In this document: positions 19,053 through 26,350 of the stretch, piece by piece
Layout: every line of letters begins with the position of its first letter
How positions within the stretch are numbered: position 1 is the first letter of the stretch
Assembly: GCF_018860565.1 (NCBI RefSeq)
Contig: NZ_JAHKPS010000013.1
Coordinates: 184,413 to 248,412 of the forward strand
Direction of reading: 5' to 3'
Source of the DNA: Winogradskyella psychrotolerans
GTDB lineage: Bacteria; Bacteroidota; Bacteroidia; Flavobacteriales; Flavobacteriaceae
Length of the DNA: 64,000 nucleotides
Translations under genes and position numbers: made by a program
The notes under the pieces: generated by a model
What the model saw: the letters and a program-made list of their open reading frames with translations, nothing else
What the model was told of the DNA's origin: nothing
The model's database searches: none

Positions 19053-19082
19053 CAGATATGCTTATCTAAAAAAACTTGCGCT
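19053..19082 (-). promoter_or_regulatory. ECF-regulon promoter of the YHYH-MORN-SCO run
   Basis: Minus-strand sense: AGCGCAAG, then 17 nt from CAAG to ATCTG. One of six sites in this region with identical spacing; the -10 differs from ATCTA by its last base. The start codon is 54 nt downstream. Confidence 0.7.
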
Positions 19083-19109
19083 TTATTTTAAAAATCAATT
19101 CCTAACCCC

Positions 19110-20216
19110 TTAAGGACGTTGTCTTTTTTCTTGGTTTACATTTTTTAATTCTTCAAGAGAGATAAAACCATCGTTATTAGTATCTACCGTAGAGAATTCA
19201 TTAACTAATGGTCCTTTTATTTCGTTTTTAGATAGTTTTCCGTCTTTGTTACTATCCATCTCAGCTATAATAGCTTTTGCGCTTGGTCTTTGACCTTGAT
19301 TTCTACCATCTCTATTTGGTGGTCCCTGGCGTTCTGATTGAGAAACTTCTCCCATTAAACAACGACTTACATAAGGAAACTCATTGGTTACTAGATACAT
19401 GTATTGTCCGTTTATAGTAATTCCGTTGCACTCGTCTAAATCTCCAGAGTCTTCTACATATTCAAAATCTGAAGTAAAGGTACCGTCGTGATGACCTCCA
19501 ACAGAAATATCCATAGATTGATGTGGGTTTTCATATGAACATTCTTCTCCTTCTCTATTTCCATCAAGGGCTTTATAACTTGGTTTATATTTACCGCTTT
19601 TAGAGTAATACATTGGAAAGCCATCGTGTGCAAATCCAATATGAACTAAATCTTCTCCTGTATCAAAATTTTGGATAACAGACGTTGGCGTGCCATGGTA
19701 ATGGTAAGCTCCTGTTGGTTGTACATGTGCATGGTTAAAATCCAACCCTAAATCGATAACATCTTGAAGAGCTTCAACACGATAATTCTCACCTGTTTCA
19801 CACTCTACAACTTCTGCTGTTCCTGGTTCAAACTTTACTCCATTTAATGCTACTCCTGGCTCTCTAACCCATTCTGCTTTTCCTGTATATTGTGGGGTTA
19901 TAGGAAAGGTATAGGTTCTGTTTTGTGCAGAAATCGTATTAGGATTTCCTTTTGTTGGAAATGCTCCTGTTTTATGATTTGGTAATGCATTGGTTACCAT
20001 AATACGTTGATTTGCTGTAAGCGTTACTTTTGTTTTGGTACCATAATTTTCGTCCTCTAAACTGTAAGCTCCAAAATAATCGTTGGCTACGCTTTCAGTT
20101 GCATGTGAGTGCTTACCTAAACCATCATGACTATGTTCACTAGTTCCTTTACAACTATTACAAATTAACAACACAGATAAAGCCATAATACCTATGCTTT
20201 TATTTAAATATTTCAT
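19110..20216 (-). CDS. YHYH lipoprotein fused to a pair of EF-hands
   Basis: 368 aa. Lipobox Cys22 (ICNSC) followed by a His-rich stretch (EHSHDGLGKHSH). Central YHYH domain with AYHYHGTPTSV and GFAHDGFPMYYSKSG. A basic Gln/Arg/Pro linker leads to two canonical EF-hand loops, residues 321-332 (DSNKDGKLSKNE) and 345-356 (DTNNDGFISLEE). So this is a surface or periplasmic lipoprotein likely to bind calcium and perhaps another metal. It has its own ECF-type promoter. Confidence 0.85.
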   Translation of the reverse strand: MKYLNKSIGIMALSVLLICNSCKGTSEHSHDGLGKHSHATESVANDYFGAYSLEDENYGTKTKVTLTANQRIMVTNALPNHKTGAFPTKGNPNTISAQNRTYTFPITPQYTGKAEWVREPGVALNGVKFEPGTAEVVECETGENYRVEALQDVIDLGLDFNHAHVQPTGAYHYHGTPTSVIQNFDTGEDLVHIGFAHDGFPMYYSKSGKYKPSYKALDGNREGEECSYENPHQSMDISVGGHHDGTFTSDFEYVEDSGDLDECNGITINGQYMYLVTNEFPYVSRCLMGEVSQSERQGPPNRDGRNQGQRPSAKAIIAEMDSNKDGKLSKNEIKGPLVNEFSTVDTNNDGFISLEELKNVNQEKRQRP

Positions 20217-20240
20217 TTTCTATGATTTAAATTTTATTTT

Positions 20241-20270
20241 TAGATGCGTTATTCTAATAAAACTTGTGCT
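20241..20270 (-). promoter_or_regulatory. ECF-regulon promoter of the YHYH/EF-hand gene
   Basis: Minus-strand sense: AGCACAAG with 17 nt from CAAG to ATCTA. ATG lies 24 nt past the -10. Confidence 0.75.
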
Positions 20271-20388
20271 AATCGGGTCTATTTTTGAAAAAAGCTCCGA
20301 AATTTCTCTCGAAGCCTTTAACTACTATCTACCAATCAAAATCAAAAATCTTAGGACTAACTCAAATTCTTGTTTCTATTTTTTAGCT

Positions 20389-20676
20389 TTACTTGTTTCT
20401 CTCTTTTCTTTTAGGCTTTGGTGCTTTTTTAAATTCTTCTTCTGTAATAAATCCATCTTCATCTGTATCTACTTTAGAAAAATTTTCTTTTAATGGGCCT
20501 TTTAATTCTTCTTTTGAAAGTTTACCATCTTCGTTTTTATCCATCTCTTTTAATAATTCACTAAATGTTGGTGGTGCTTTTCTTTCTTGCCTTCCTTGTG
20601 ATTGTCCATAAGACATATTGGAAATAATCATAATTCCAAAGACCAGTACTGCTGTTTTAAATGTGTTGCTTTTCAT
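20389..20676 (-). CDS. Small secreted EF-hand protein
   Basis: 95 aa. Signal peptide ending MSYGQ, a basic linker, then two canonical EF-hand loops (46-57 DKNEDGKLSKEE; 70-81 DTDEDGFITEEE) and a Lys/Arg-rich tail. The EF pair matches the one at the C-terminus of the neighbouring YHYH lipoprotein nearly residue for residue (shared DGKLSK, KGPL, VDT, DGFI). Probably an extracytoplasmic calcium-binding protein. It has its own ECF-type promoter. Confidence 0.85.
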   Translation of the reverse strand: MKSNTFKTAVLVFGIMIISNMSYGQSQGRQERKAPPTFSELLKEMDKNEDGKLSKEELKGPLKENFSKVDTDEDGFITEEEFKKAPKPKRKERNK

Positions 20677-20703
20677 TTTTTTAAATTTTAAGTTATATAA
20701 GTT

Positions 20704-20733
20704 TAGATGTGCTTAACCTTTTTAACTTGTGTG
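20704..20733 (-). promoter_or_regulatory. ECF-regulon promoter of the EF-hand gene
   Basis: Minus-strand sense: CACAAG with 17 nt from CAAG to ATCTA; ATG 27 nt beyond. Confidence 0.75.
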
Positions 20734-20818
20734 TATTCTTGTTAAAAAAAACACAAAACTTATAACCGTCATTATTAAAGCATAAACTCATCTATTAATT
20801 GTAACCTTTATTAAAGAC

Positions 20819-20853
20819 AAAAGCTCAAGAACATTATATTTCTTGAGCTTTTC
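20819..20853 (-). terminator. Rho-independent terminator of the CotH gene
   Basis: Perfect 12-bp stem (aaagctcaagaa with ttcttgagcttt) and T run on the minus strand, 50 nt after the CotH stop. Confidence 0.85.
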
Positions 20854-20902
20854 TGTTTTTAAAACAATTTAAATAGATGTGAATTACAAATCCTATAAGC
20901 TG

Positions 20903-23218
20903 TTATTTTTTTGCAATTTTTAAAATTGATGTTTTATTAACCACCACCATATATAGTCCCTTGGAAAAGGATGTAAAATCTAAAGTGATTGAATTTCTGT
21001 TTGTGTATTTATTTTTATGCAATTGCTGACCTTGTAGGTTATATACCTCAACCGACTCAATTGAAAAATTTGAATTCTCTATAGTTATATAATCTTTTGT
21101 TGGATTTGGAAAATATCTTAAGTGATTATTAAATGTAACCTCGTCAACCGAAAGCGACTCATTATTCATTCCAAATGTTGGTGCTTGAATCACAAAATCA
21201 CCTGTTCCGTTTGGATTTCTAGCATAAGCCATATCTGTAGTTTGTTCTCCAAAGGTTATATTTTGTAAAACAGTGCCATCTGCATACGACAATATAGCCG
21301 TTTCACCACCTGAAGAGAATTTAAAATCGGCATGAAACTCTCCTTGTTCGGTATCCTTATCGCACCAAACAATTAAATAACTGTCTGCTGCTAAAGTTGT
21401 TCCTGTTGGAAATTGATAAACTAAAGGATCCTCTGCATCATCAGATAAATATAGGTTATCCAAACTTAATGTCGTGTTTGTGGTATTGTATAGCTCTATC
21501 CAATCTTCATATTCGCCCGCATCATCAGTTTCACCTGTATCGTTTGAAGCTACGATTTCGTTGATTACCAAATCACCTACATTTAAGGTCGGGTAAGTAG
21601 CATCTACGGTATAAAATTCATATTCTGCTCTTGCTGGAGAAAAGGCACCTATATTACTATTTTCTGCATAGATGTAATATTGCATGTAAGCTTCATCTAT
21701 TGTAATATCTGTACCATAAACACCATCTCCTGAAGCACCATCGTTATGTGCGCCATCGTCAAACATTTCAACTTTTGTAAATGGGAGTGTTTCATCTGTT
21801 CTATATCCTAAAAACACATCATTTGTATCTGTTACATTTGCTGTAATTGTAATTACATCTCCAATTGTAGGTGTAGTTACCGAAGATCCTAAGTTAACTA
21901 TAGTGGGTTGTGTATTTGTAAAATCTGATTGTGCCAATAAGTATGCACTTCTAGCATTCATTAAATTTGTAAGTCCAGAAGCCGTATTCATATCTACACT
22001 ATAATCTGTATTTATATTACCAGTAAACTGAGCATCGGTATAGAACTTATTTGTATCTGCCATTACTGCTGCAGAGATTATAGCTTGATAATCATTAGCT
22101 AAAGTTAAGTAGTTTGAATTACTTATGTTTTCTGTTAAAATAGTTTTAAAATGTGCTAAATACATTCTCTTATATTTAGGTACTGCCAACAGTTTAGAAA
22201 CTAATGGGAAATTAGCATCTGTATCGTGCAATAAATGATCTAACTGTGCTTTTTGTGTAGTTGAGTTTAAATTTCCACCTGGACCACCTGGACCAGGACC
22301 TCCTCCATTTTCGCCTGTCATACCAAAAGTTCCAAAAGACATGTTTAGATCCCAAACCACAGGCTTAAACTGTCCGTTATTGTCTTTATATAAATAATAA
22401 TTTTGCTTAAACTGACCGATATAACTGTCTAAATTCACCATAACATTGTCAAATGCTAGCATCCAAATAGCCATATCAACGTCTAACACAGATTCTATAT
22501 TAGTGATGTCGTTATTTAAAATTTGAGTTAATTCTATTAAATCATTCCAATGAGCATCAGCAACTGTTGGATCATTGTCGTCATCTGATTTGATTTCATA
22601 AGCATCATCATAACTTGAGCTATTAGTTCCTAAATATTGTAAGTTTGGTAAGTTATTACTTTGAGGCCCTGCACCATCTGGTGGACTACAACTAAAAAAA
22701 GCATTGTCATTAGAATTAAAATGTTTATTCACAAATTTCTTTGAAACAGATTCTGTATTGGTGTATAAACCAATTAAATCTCCATTAACATATACATTTG
22801 CATAGTTGGCTTGAGGTGCATCCATATATTGATTTACAATATTATAAGCTACCGTTTCCCTTACAAAGGAAGGGTCAAACATTACATTTGCCAATTTTAT
22901 ATCTGTATAACCTTGGTGGTCTTGATCTACATAAGTATCTAGCTCAATATGAAATGGGTTCTTTGTTTGGTTTGCACTATAAGAGCTATTTCCCTTATAT
23001 TTTACACCAACCTGATTATAAACGGTTCCATTAATTGTTACAGAAGTGGCTTCTGTATAATTATTATCACCTGCTTTTTCGGCATCTAAAAGTGTATCCC
23101 AATTGCTTTGAGCAAATTGAATCTCTATAGTTTGAATAGTGTTTATATCATACAAATCCTGCGAAAACGCATTTATTGATACTAACAAGCATACTAATTG
23201 AGTAATTGTTTTTTTCAT
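20903..23218 (-). CDS. Secreted CotH-kinase protein with lamin-tail and T9SS sorting domains
   Basis: 771 aa. Signal peptide (ends AFSQ). CotH domain about 20-430, with the conserved VGVKYKGNSSY strand, the catalytic-loop-like KPVVWDLNMSFG near 287-299 and a Gly/Pro-rich insert just after it. Next come an Ig-like region, a lamin-tail domain (about 540-680, NVGDLVINEIVASND to FVIQAPTFGMNN) and a Por-type T9SS domain (YFPNPTKDYI at 700 onward). CotH proteins are atypical secreted protein kinases in spore coats; in Gram-negatives the substrate is unknown. It has its own ECF-type promoter. Confidence 0.88.
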   Translation of the reverse strand: MKKTITQLVCLLVSINAFSQDLYDINTIQTIEIQFAQSNWDTLLDAEKAGDNNYTEATSVTINGTVYNQVGVKYKGNSSYSANQTKNPFHIELDTYVDQDHQGYTDIKLANVMFDPSFVRETVAYNIVNQYMDAPQANYANVYVNGDLIGLYTNTESVSKKFVNKHFNSNDNAFFSCSPPDGAGPQSNNLPNLQYLGTNSSSYDDAYEIKSDDDNDPTVADAHWNDLIELTQILNNDITNIESVLDVDMAIWMLAFDNVMVNLDSYIGQFKQNYYLYKDNNGQFKPVVWDLNMSFGTFGMTGENGGGPGPGGPGGNLNSTTQKAQLDHLLHDTDANFPLVSKLLAVPKYKRMYLAHFKTILTENISNSNYLTLANDYQAIISAAVMADTNKFYTDAQFTGNINTDYSVDMNTASGLTNLMNARSAYLLAQSDFTNTQPTIVNLGSSVTTPTIGDVITITANVTDTNDVFLGYRTDETLPFTKVEMFDDGAHNDGASGDGVYGTDITIDEAYMQYYIYAENSNIGAFSPARAEYEFYTVDATYPTLNVGDLVINEIVASNDTGETDDAGEYEDWIELYNTTNTTLSLDNLYLSDDAEDPLVYQFPTGTTLAADSYLIVWCDKDTEQGEFHADFKFSSGGETAILSYADGTVLQNITFGEQTTDMAYARNPNGTGDFVIQAPTFGMNNESLSVDEVTFNNHLRYFPNPTKDYITIENSNFSIESVEVYNLQGQQLHKNKYTNRNSITLDFTSFSKGLYMVVVNKTSILKIAKK

Positions 23219-23253
23219 TTGTTTAGTTTAAAATTATTAACGCAATAATTGTT

Positions 23254-23283
23254 TAGATGCCGTATTAAAAAAAAACTTGTGTT
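23254..23283 (-). promoter_or_regulatory. ECF-regulon promoter of the CotH gene
   Basis: Minus-strand sense: CACAAG, 17 nt, ATCTA; ATG 35 nt beyond. The remaining sequence up to 23440 shows nothing else I can name. Confidence 0.75.
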
Positions 23284-23440
23284 TTATACTCTCTTTTTTT
23301 GAAAAAAGAAAAGCACTACTCATCTTCTAACTCGTTATGTTGTTTAAAATCTAATATTTGGATTTCACCTCTTAAATGATTGCCTGTTATTGACCTACAT
23401 ACTGCTTTAAACTAGCGACCGTTTTTCTGAAATAAAACAA

Positions 23441-23471
23441 AAAAAGACCCTCAATACTTAAAGGTCTTTTC
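23441..23471 (-). terminator. Terminator of the second ECF triad
   Basis: 8-9 bp stem (23441-23449 with 23463-23470) with a T run on the minus strand, just after the Spy-like gene. Confidence 0.7.
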
Positions 23472-23483
23472 GTGGTTTTTTAA

Positions 23484-23987
23484 TTACGAATTGCGTGGCG
23501 GTGGTCTATGTCCTTTACCTTCTCCATGACGTGGTGGTCTCTGCCCTTGTTCGCCCTTACGTAAAGCATCCATTATTATTATTTTAAATTTTTCTTTTTG
23601 TTTATCATTAGACAACTCTTGTATCATTTTAAAATGATAAAAAACTTCTTTGTCTTTTATTTTTTCTTTTTCGCTAATTAAAGATGAAATAGAATCAACT
23701 GTTGCTTCATTAATAGAGTCATCTGACAATTTACTAAAGAGTTCATCTTTTAAATTTTTAATTTCGTCTGATAAGCGCATCATCGTTTTATGATGGTCTT
23801 TACTATTGGCCTTGAACTCTGCTAACTGCGCTTTATTAAACCCCAATTCTTTTACAATAAAATCTCTATTTCCTTTAGGTTCATTTAACGTGTTACCATC
23901 ACTTTTACTCATGTAATTAAATAGAAAAAATCCATTAACTACAATTAGAAAAGCAACTAAAATATATAATATGTTATTCTTCTTCAT
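23484..23987 (-). CDS. Spy/ZraP-like membrane-anchored periplasmic protein
   Basis: 167 aa. N-terminal membrane helix or uncleaved signal (about 7-24), then an all-helical charged body (LGFNKAQLAEFKANSKDHH, a Spy/LTxxQ-like segment). The C-terminus is unusual: rich in Arg, Pro, Gly and His (GQRPPRHGEGKGHRPPP), perhaps a metal or polyanion contact. Starts 3 nt after the preceding TM protein's stop, so translationally linked. Likely the periplasmic sensing arm of the second ECF system. Confidence 0.7.
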   Translation of the reverse strand: MKKNNILYILVAFLIVVNGFFLFNYMSKSDGNTLNEPKGNRDFIVKELGFNKAQLAEFKANSKDHHKTMMRLSDEIKNLKDELFSKLSDDSINEATVDSISSLISEKEKIKDKEVFYHFKMIQELSNDKQKEKFKIIIMDALRKGEQGQRPPRHGEGKGHRPPPRNS

Positions 23988-23989
23988 GA

Positions 23990-24304
23990 TTATTTTAATA
24001 AAGTAGATTCAATAGTTGTAGATAAGCCATAAGACTCTGCAAAACTGCTCACATTTTTATCGTAAGTAGTTTCTTTTAAATTATTAAATGCCATCATATT
24101 TAAAACAACTACACAAACCAAAGTCGCTAACTGTAATTTTGGTGTAAACCATAAGTAGGTTGTTTCTTGAATATCTTCGGATGCCATACGAATTTTATGC
24201 ATCACATTTTCCTTAAAAAAAGGAGACACTTTAACTTCTTGTATCGCTTCAATAGAATCGAAAGTGTCATTTACTTTTTTAGTCATATCAACATTAATTT
24301 TCAT
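23990..24304 (-). CDS. Small single-TM protein, probable anti-sigma factor of the second ECF factor
   Basis: 104 aa. Cytoplasmic N-terminus (about 1-50, with SPFFKENVMHKIRMA), one hydrophobic helix (about 56-73), short periplasmic tail. No recognised domain. The ECF promoter's -10 lies only 11 nt from ATG 24304, so either the message is almost leaderless or translation starts at Met7 (ATG 24286). Role inferred from its position between sigma and Spy-like genes. Confidence 0.55.
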   Translation of the reverse strand: MKINVDMTKKVNDTFDSIEAIQEVKVSPFFKENVMHKIRMASEDIQETTYLWFTPKLQLATLVCVVVLNMMAFNNLKETTYDKNVSSFAESYGLSTTIESTLLK

Positions 24305-24314
24305 ATTTTATATT

Positions 24315-24344
24315 TAGATGTAAAAGTTTAAAAAAACTTGCGCT
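24315..24344 (-). promoter_or_regulatory. ECF-regulon promoter inside the sigma operon
   Basis: Minus-strand sense: AGCGCAAG with 17 nt from CAAG to ATCTA. It overlaps the stop codon of the sigma gene, giving the TM and Spy-like genes their own feedback promoter. Confidence 0.75.
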
Positions 24345-24921
24345 ACTGTTCATTTTTATAATAATTTTCTAATAATCCTTTTAAATTCTTTTTGGCTCTA
24401 AACATAACAGATTCAACCGATGATAAACTTCGCTTTGTAATCTCTGCAACTTCTTGGTAACTTTTACCGTCTATTTTATGCAGTGTAAAAACCACGGATT
24501 GGCTTTCTGGCAAACGACTAATTGCCTTAAACAATGTAGCAGTTAGCTCTTTGTTTTCTAATAAAATTCCAGGATGATTCATTTCAGTAAAATAATCTGT
24601 TTTATCCATTGGAATGGCATTTCCTGTTATAGACTGTAAAAAAGCGAAACGTTTTTTGGTGTTTTTCTTTCTAATAAATTCTAAACACTTGTTTGTTGTA
24701 ATTCTATAAATCCAAGTCGATAATTTTGAATCTCCCTTAAACTTATTAATAGCATTATAGACCTCCACAAAAACGTCTTGAGCAATATCTTCTGCATCCT
24801 CCTTATTAGGCACAAAAGAGATACAAGTCGCGAAGACTTTTTGTTGAAAATCGTCCACAAGCCTACTGTAAGCTATTGTGCTTTTCTGTTTTAATTGCTC
24901 TATAAATTCAGTTTCTGTCAA
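24343..24921 (-). CDS. ECF RNA polymerase sigma factor (second of two)
   Basis: 192 aa. Region 2 (about 15-85) with EDAEDIAQDVFVEVYNAINKFKGD and TWIYRITTNKCLE; region 4 (about 130-185) with LPESQSVVFTLHKIDGKSYQEVAEIT and SSVESVMFRAKKNLK. Start is TTG 24921, as in the first sigma gene. The best candidate to recognise the CAAG-N17-ATCTA promoters, because one lies directly upstream of it and five more precede neighbouring minus-strand genes. Confidence 0.9.
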   Translation of the reverse strand: MTETEFIEQLKQKSTIAYSRLVDDFQQKVFATCISFVPNKEDAEDIAQDVFVEVYNAINKFKGDSKLSTWIYRITTNKCLEFIRKKNTKKRFAFLQSITGNAIPMDKTDYFTEMNHPGILLENKELTATLFKAISRLPESQSVVFTLHKIDGKSYQEVAEITKRSLSSVESVMFRAKKNLKGLLENYYKNEQ

Positions 24922-24946
24922 AAAAATCTTATTGCTTAATTATCTT

Positions 24947-24976
24947 TAGATACCATTTCTAACAAAAACTTGCGCT
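24947..24976 (-). promoter_or_regulatory. Autoregulatory ECF promoter of the second sigma gene
   Basis: Minus-strand sense: AGCGCAAG with 17 nt from CAAG to ATCTA; the TTG start lies 25 nt past the -10. Confidence 0.75.
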
Positions 24977-25041
24977 CTTTCTAATTATTTTTTTAAAAAT
25001 AACACTTTTAAACAAAGCCTCATACTTTTAAACTTTTAACG

Positions 25042-25049
25042 TACCTTTG
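25042..25049 (+). promoter_or_regulatory. Bacteroidota -7 element (TAccTTTG)
   Basis: Housekeeping -7 match upstream of the RNA methyltransferase gene at 25112; no clear -33. Confidence 0.5.
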
Positions 25050-25111
25050 CTTGTTCTTTTTTGCAGACAAACCAAACTGCATATTGAGAGAAGAAAATTG
25101 AATCTTTTTTT

Positions 25112-26335
25112 ATGAGACTACACAGAAATTTATGCTTTGCCGTAATTGACGGATTACACCTTATTTTTAATGAAGGTGAATATGCAGATAAAGTGATACA
25201 ACAATTACTAAAACGCGATAAACGTTGGGGAAGCAGAGATAGAGGTTTTGTTGCAGAAACCGTTTATACCATTGTACGTTACCAAAGACTTTATGCCGAA
25301 ATAGCAAATGTAAAAGCACCATACCACAGAGATGATTTGTGGAGAATGTTTGCTGTTTGGGCAACATTAAAAGGCATTAAATTACCAGATTGGAAATACT
25401 TTACAGATACTCCAACTCGAAAAATAAAAGGCCGTTTTGATGAGCTTTCTAAAATTAGAAAATATAAAGAATCTATTCCTGATTGGATAGATGAATTAGG
25501 AGTAAAGGAATTAGGTGAAGCTGAGTGGACCAAGGAAATTGCGAAACAAAATGAACAAGCAGATGTTATTCTTAGAGTAAATACTTTAAAAACAACTAAA
25601 AAAGATTTACAACTTAAATTACAATCAGAAGATATTGAAACCGAGTTTTTACCTCAGCATCCTTCGGCTTTAAAATTAGTTGAACGTGCTAATGTATTTA
25701 AAACTGAAGCTTTTAAAAATGGCTGGTTTGAAGTTCAGGATGCTTCTTCACAATTAGTAGCCGATTATTTAGACGTAAAGCCTGGTATGAAGGTGGTAGA
25801 CGTTTGTGCTGGTGCTGGCGGAAAAACTTTGCATTTAGCGTCTTTAATGGAAAATAAAGGTCAACTTATTGCTATGGATATTTACGAAAGTAAATTGAAA
25901 AAACTAAAAATTAGAGCACGTAGAAATGGAGTTCATAATATTGAAATGAAAGTTATCGATTCTACAAAGCCTATTAAAAAATTACATGGTAAAGCAGATC
26001 GCTTATTAATAGATGCTCCTTGTTCTGGTTTAGGTGTGTTAAGACGAAATCCAGATGCCAAATGGAAATTAGAACCTGAGTTTATAGAAAACATCAAACA
26101 AACACAACAAGACGTTTTAGAACAATACTCTAAAATGGTAAAACCTGGTGGAAAGATGGTCTATGCAACCTGTTCTGTTTTACCTTCAGAAAATCAAAAA
26201 CAAGTTGAGACATTTTTAACAACAGATGCAGGCAAAGAATTTACGTTTATTAAAGACAAAAAAGTTTTAGCATACAAATCTGGTTTTGATGGGTTTTATA
26301 TGGCACTTTTAGAAAAAAAACAACCCCAATTTTAA
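25112..26335 (+). CDS. RsmB/NOP-family RNA cytosine-C5 methyltransferase
   Basis: 407 aa. N-terminal NusB-like/substrate region, then a class I SAM methyltransferase with motif I VVDVCAGAGGKTLHLA, and the two catalytic cysteines in LIDAPCSGLGVLRRNP and MVYATCSVLPSEN. Methylates cytosine in rRNA (RsmB-type 16S C967 is the usual guess). The exact position is not decidable from sequence. Divergent from the second ECF operon. Confidence 0.85.
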   Translation: MRLHRNLCFAVIDGLHLIFNEGEYADKVIQQLLKRDKRWGSRDRGFVAETVYTIVRYQRLYAEIANVKAPYHRDDLWRMFAVWATLKGIKLPDWKYFTDTPTRKIKGRFDELSKIRKYKESIPDWIDELGVKELGEAEWTKEIAKQNEQADVILRVNTLKTTKKDLQLKLQSEDIETEFLPQHPSALKLVERANVFKTEAFKNGWFEVQDASSQLVADYLDVKPGMKVVDVCAGAGGKTLHLASLMENKGQLIAMDIYESKLKKLKIRARRNGVHNIEMKVIDSTKPIKKLHGKADRLLIDAPCSGLGVLRRNPDAKWKLEPEFIENIKQTQQDVLEQYSKMVKPGGKMVYATCSVLPSENQKQVETFLTTDAGKEFTFIKDKKVLAYKSGFDGFYMALLEKKQPQF

Positions 26336-26350
26336 AAAGTAATATTAAGC

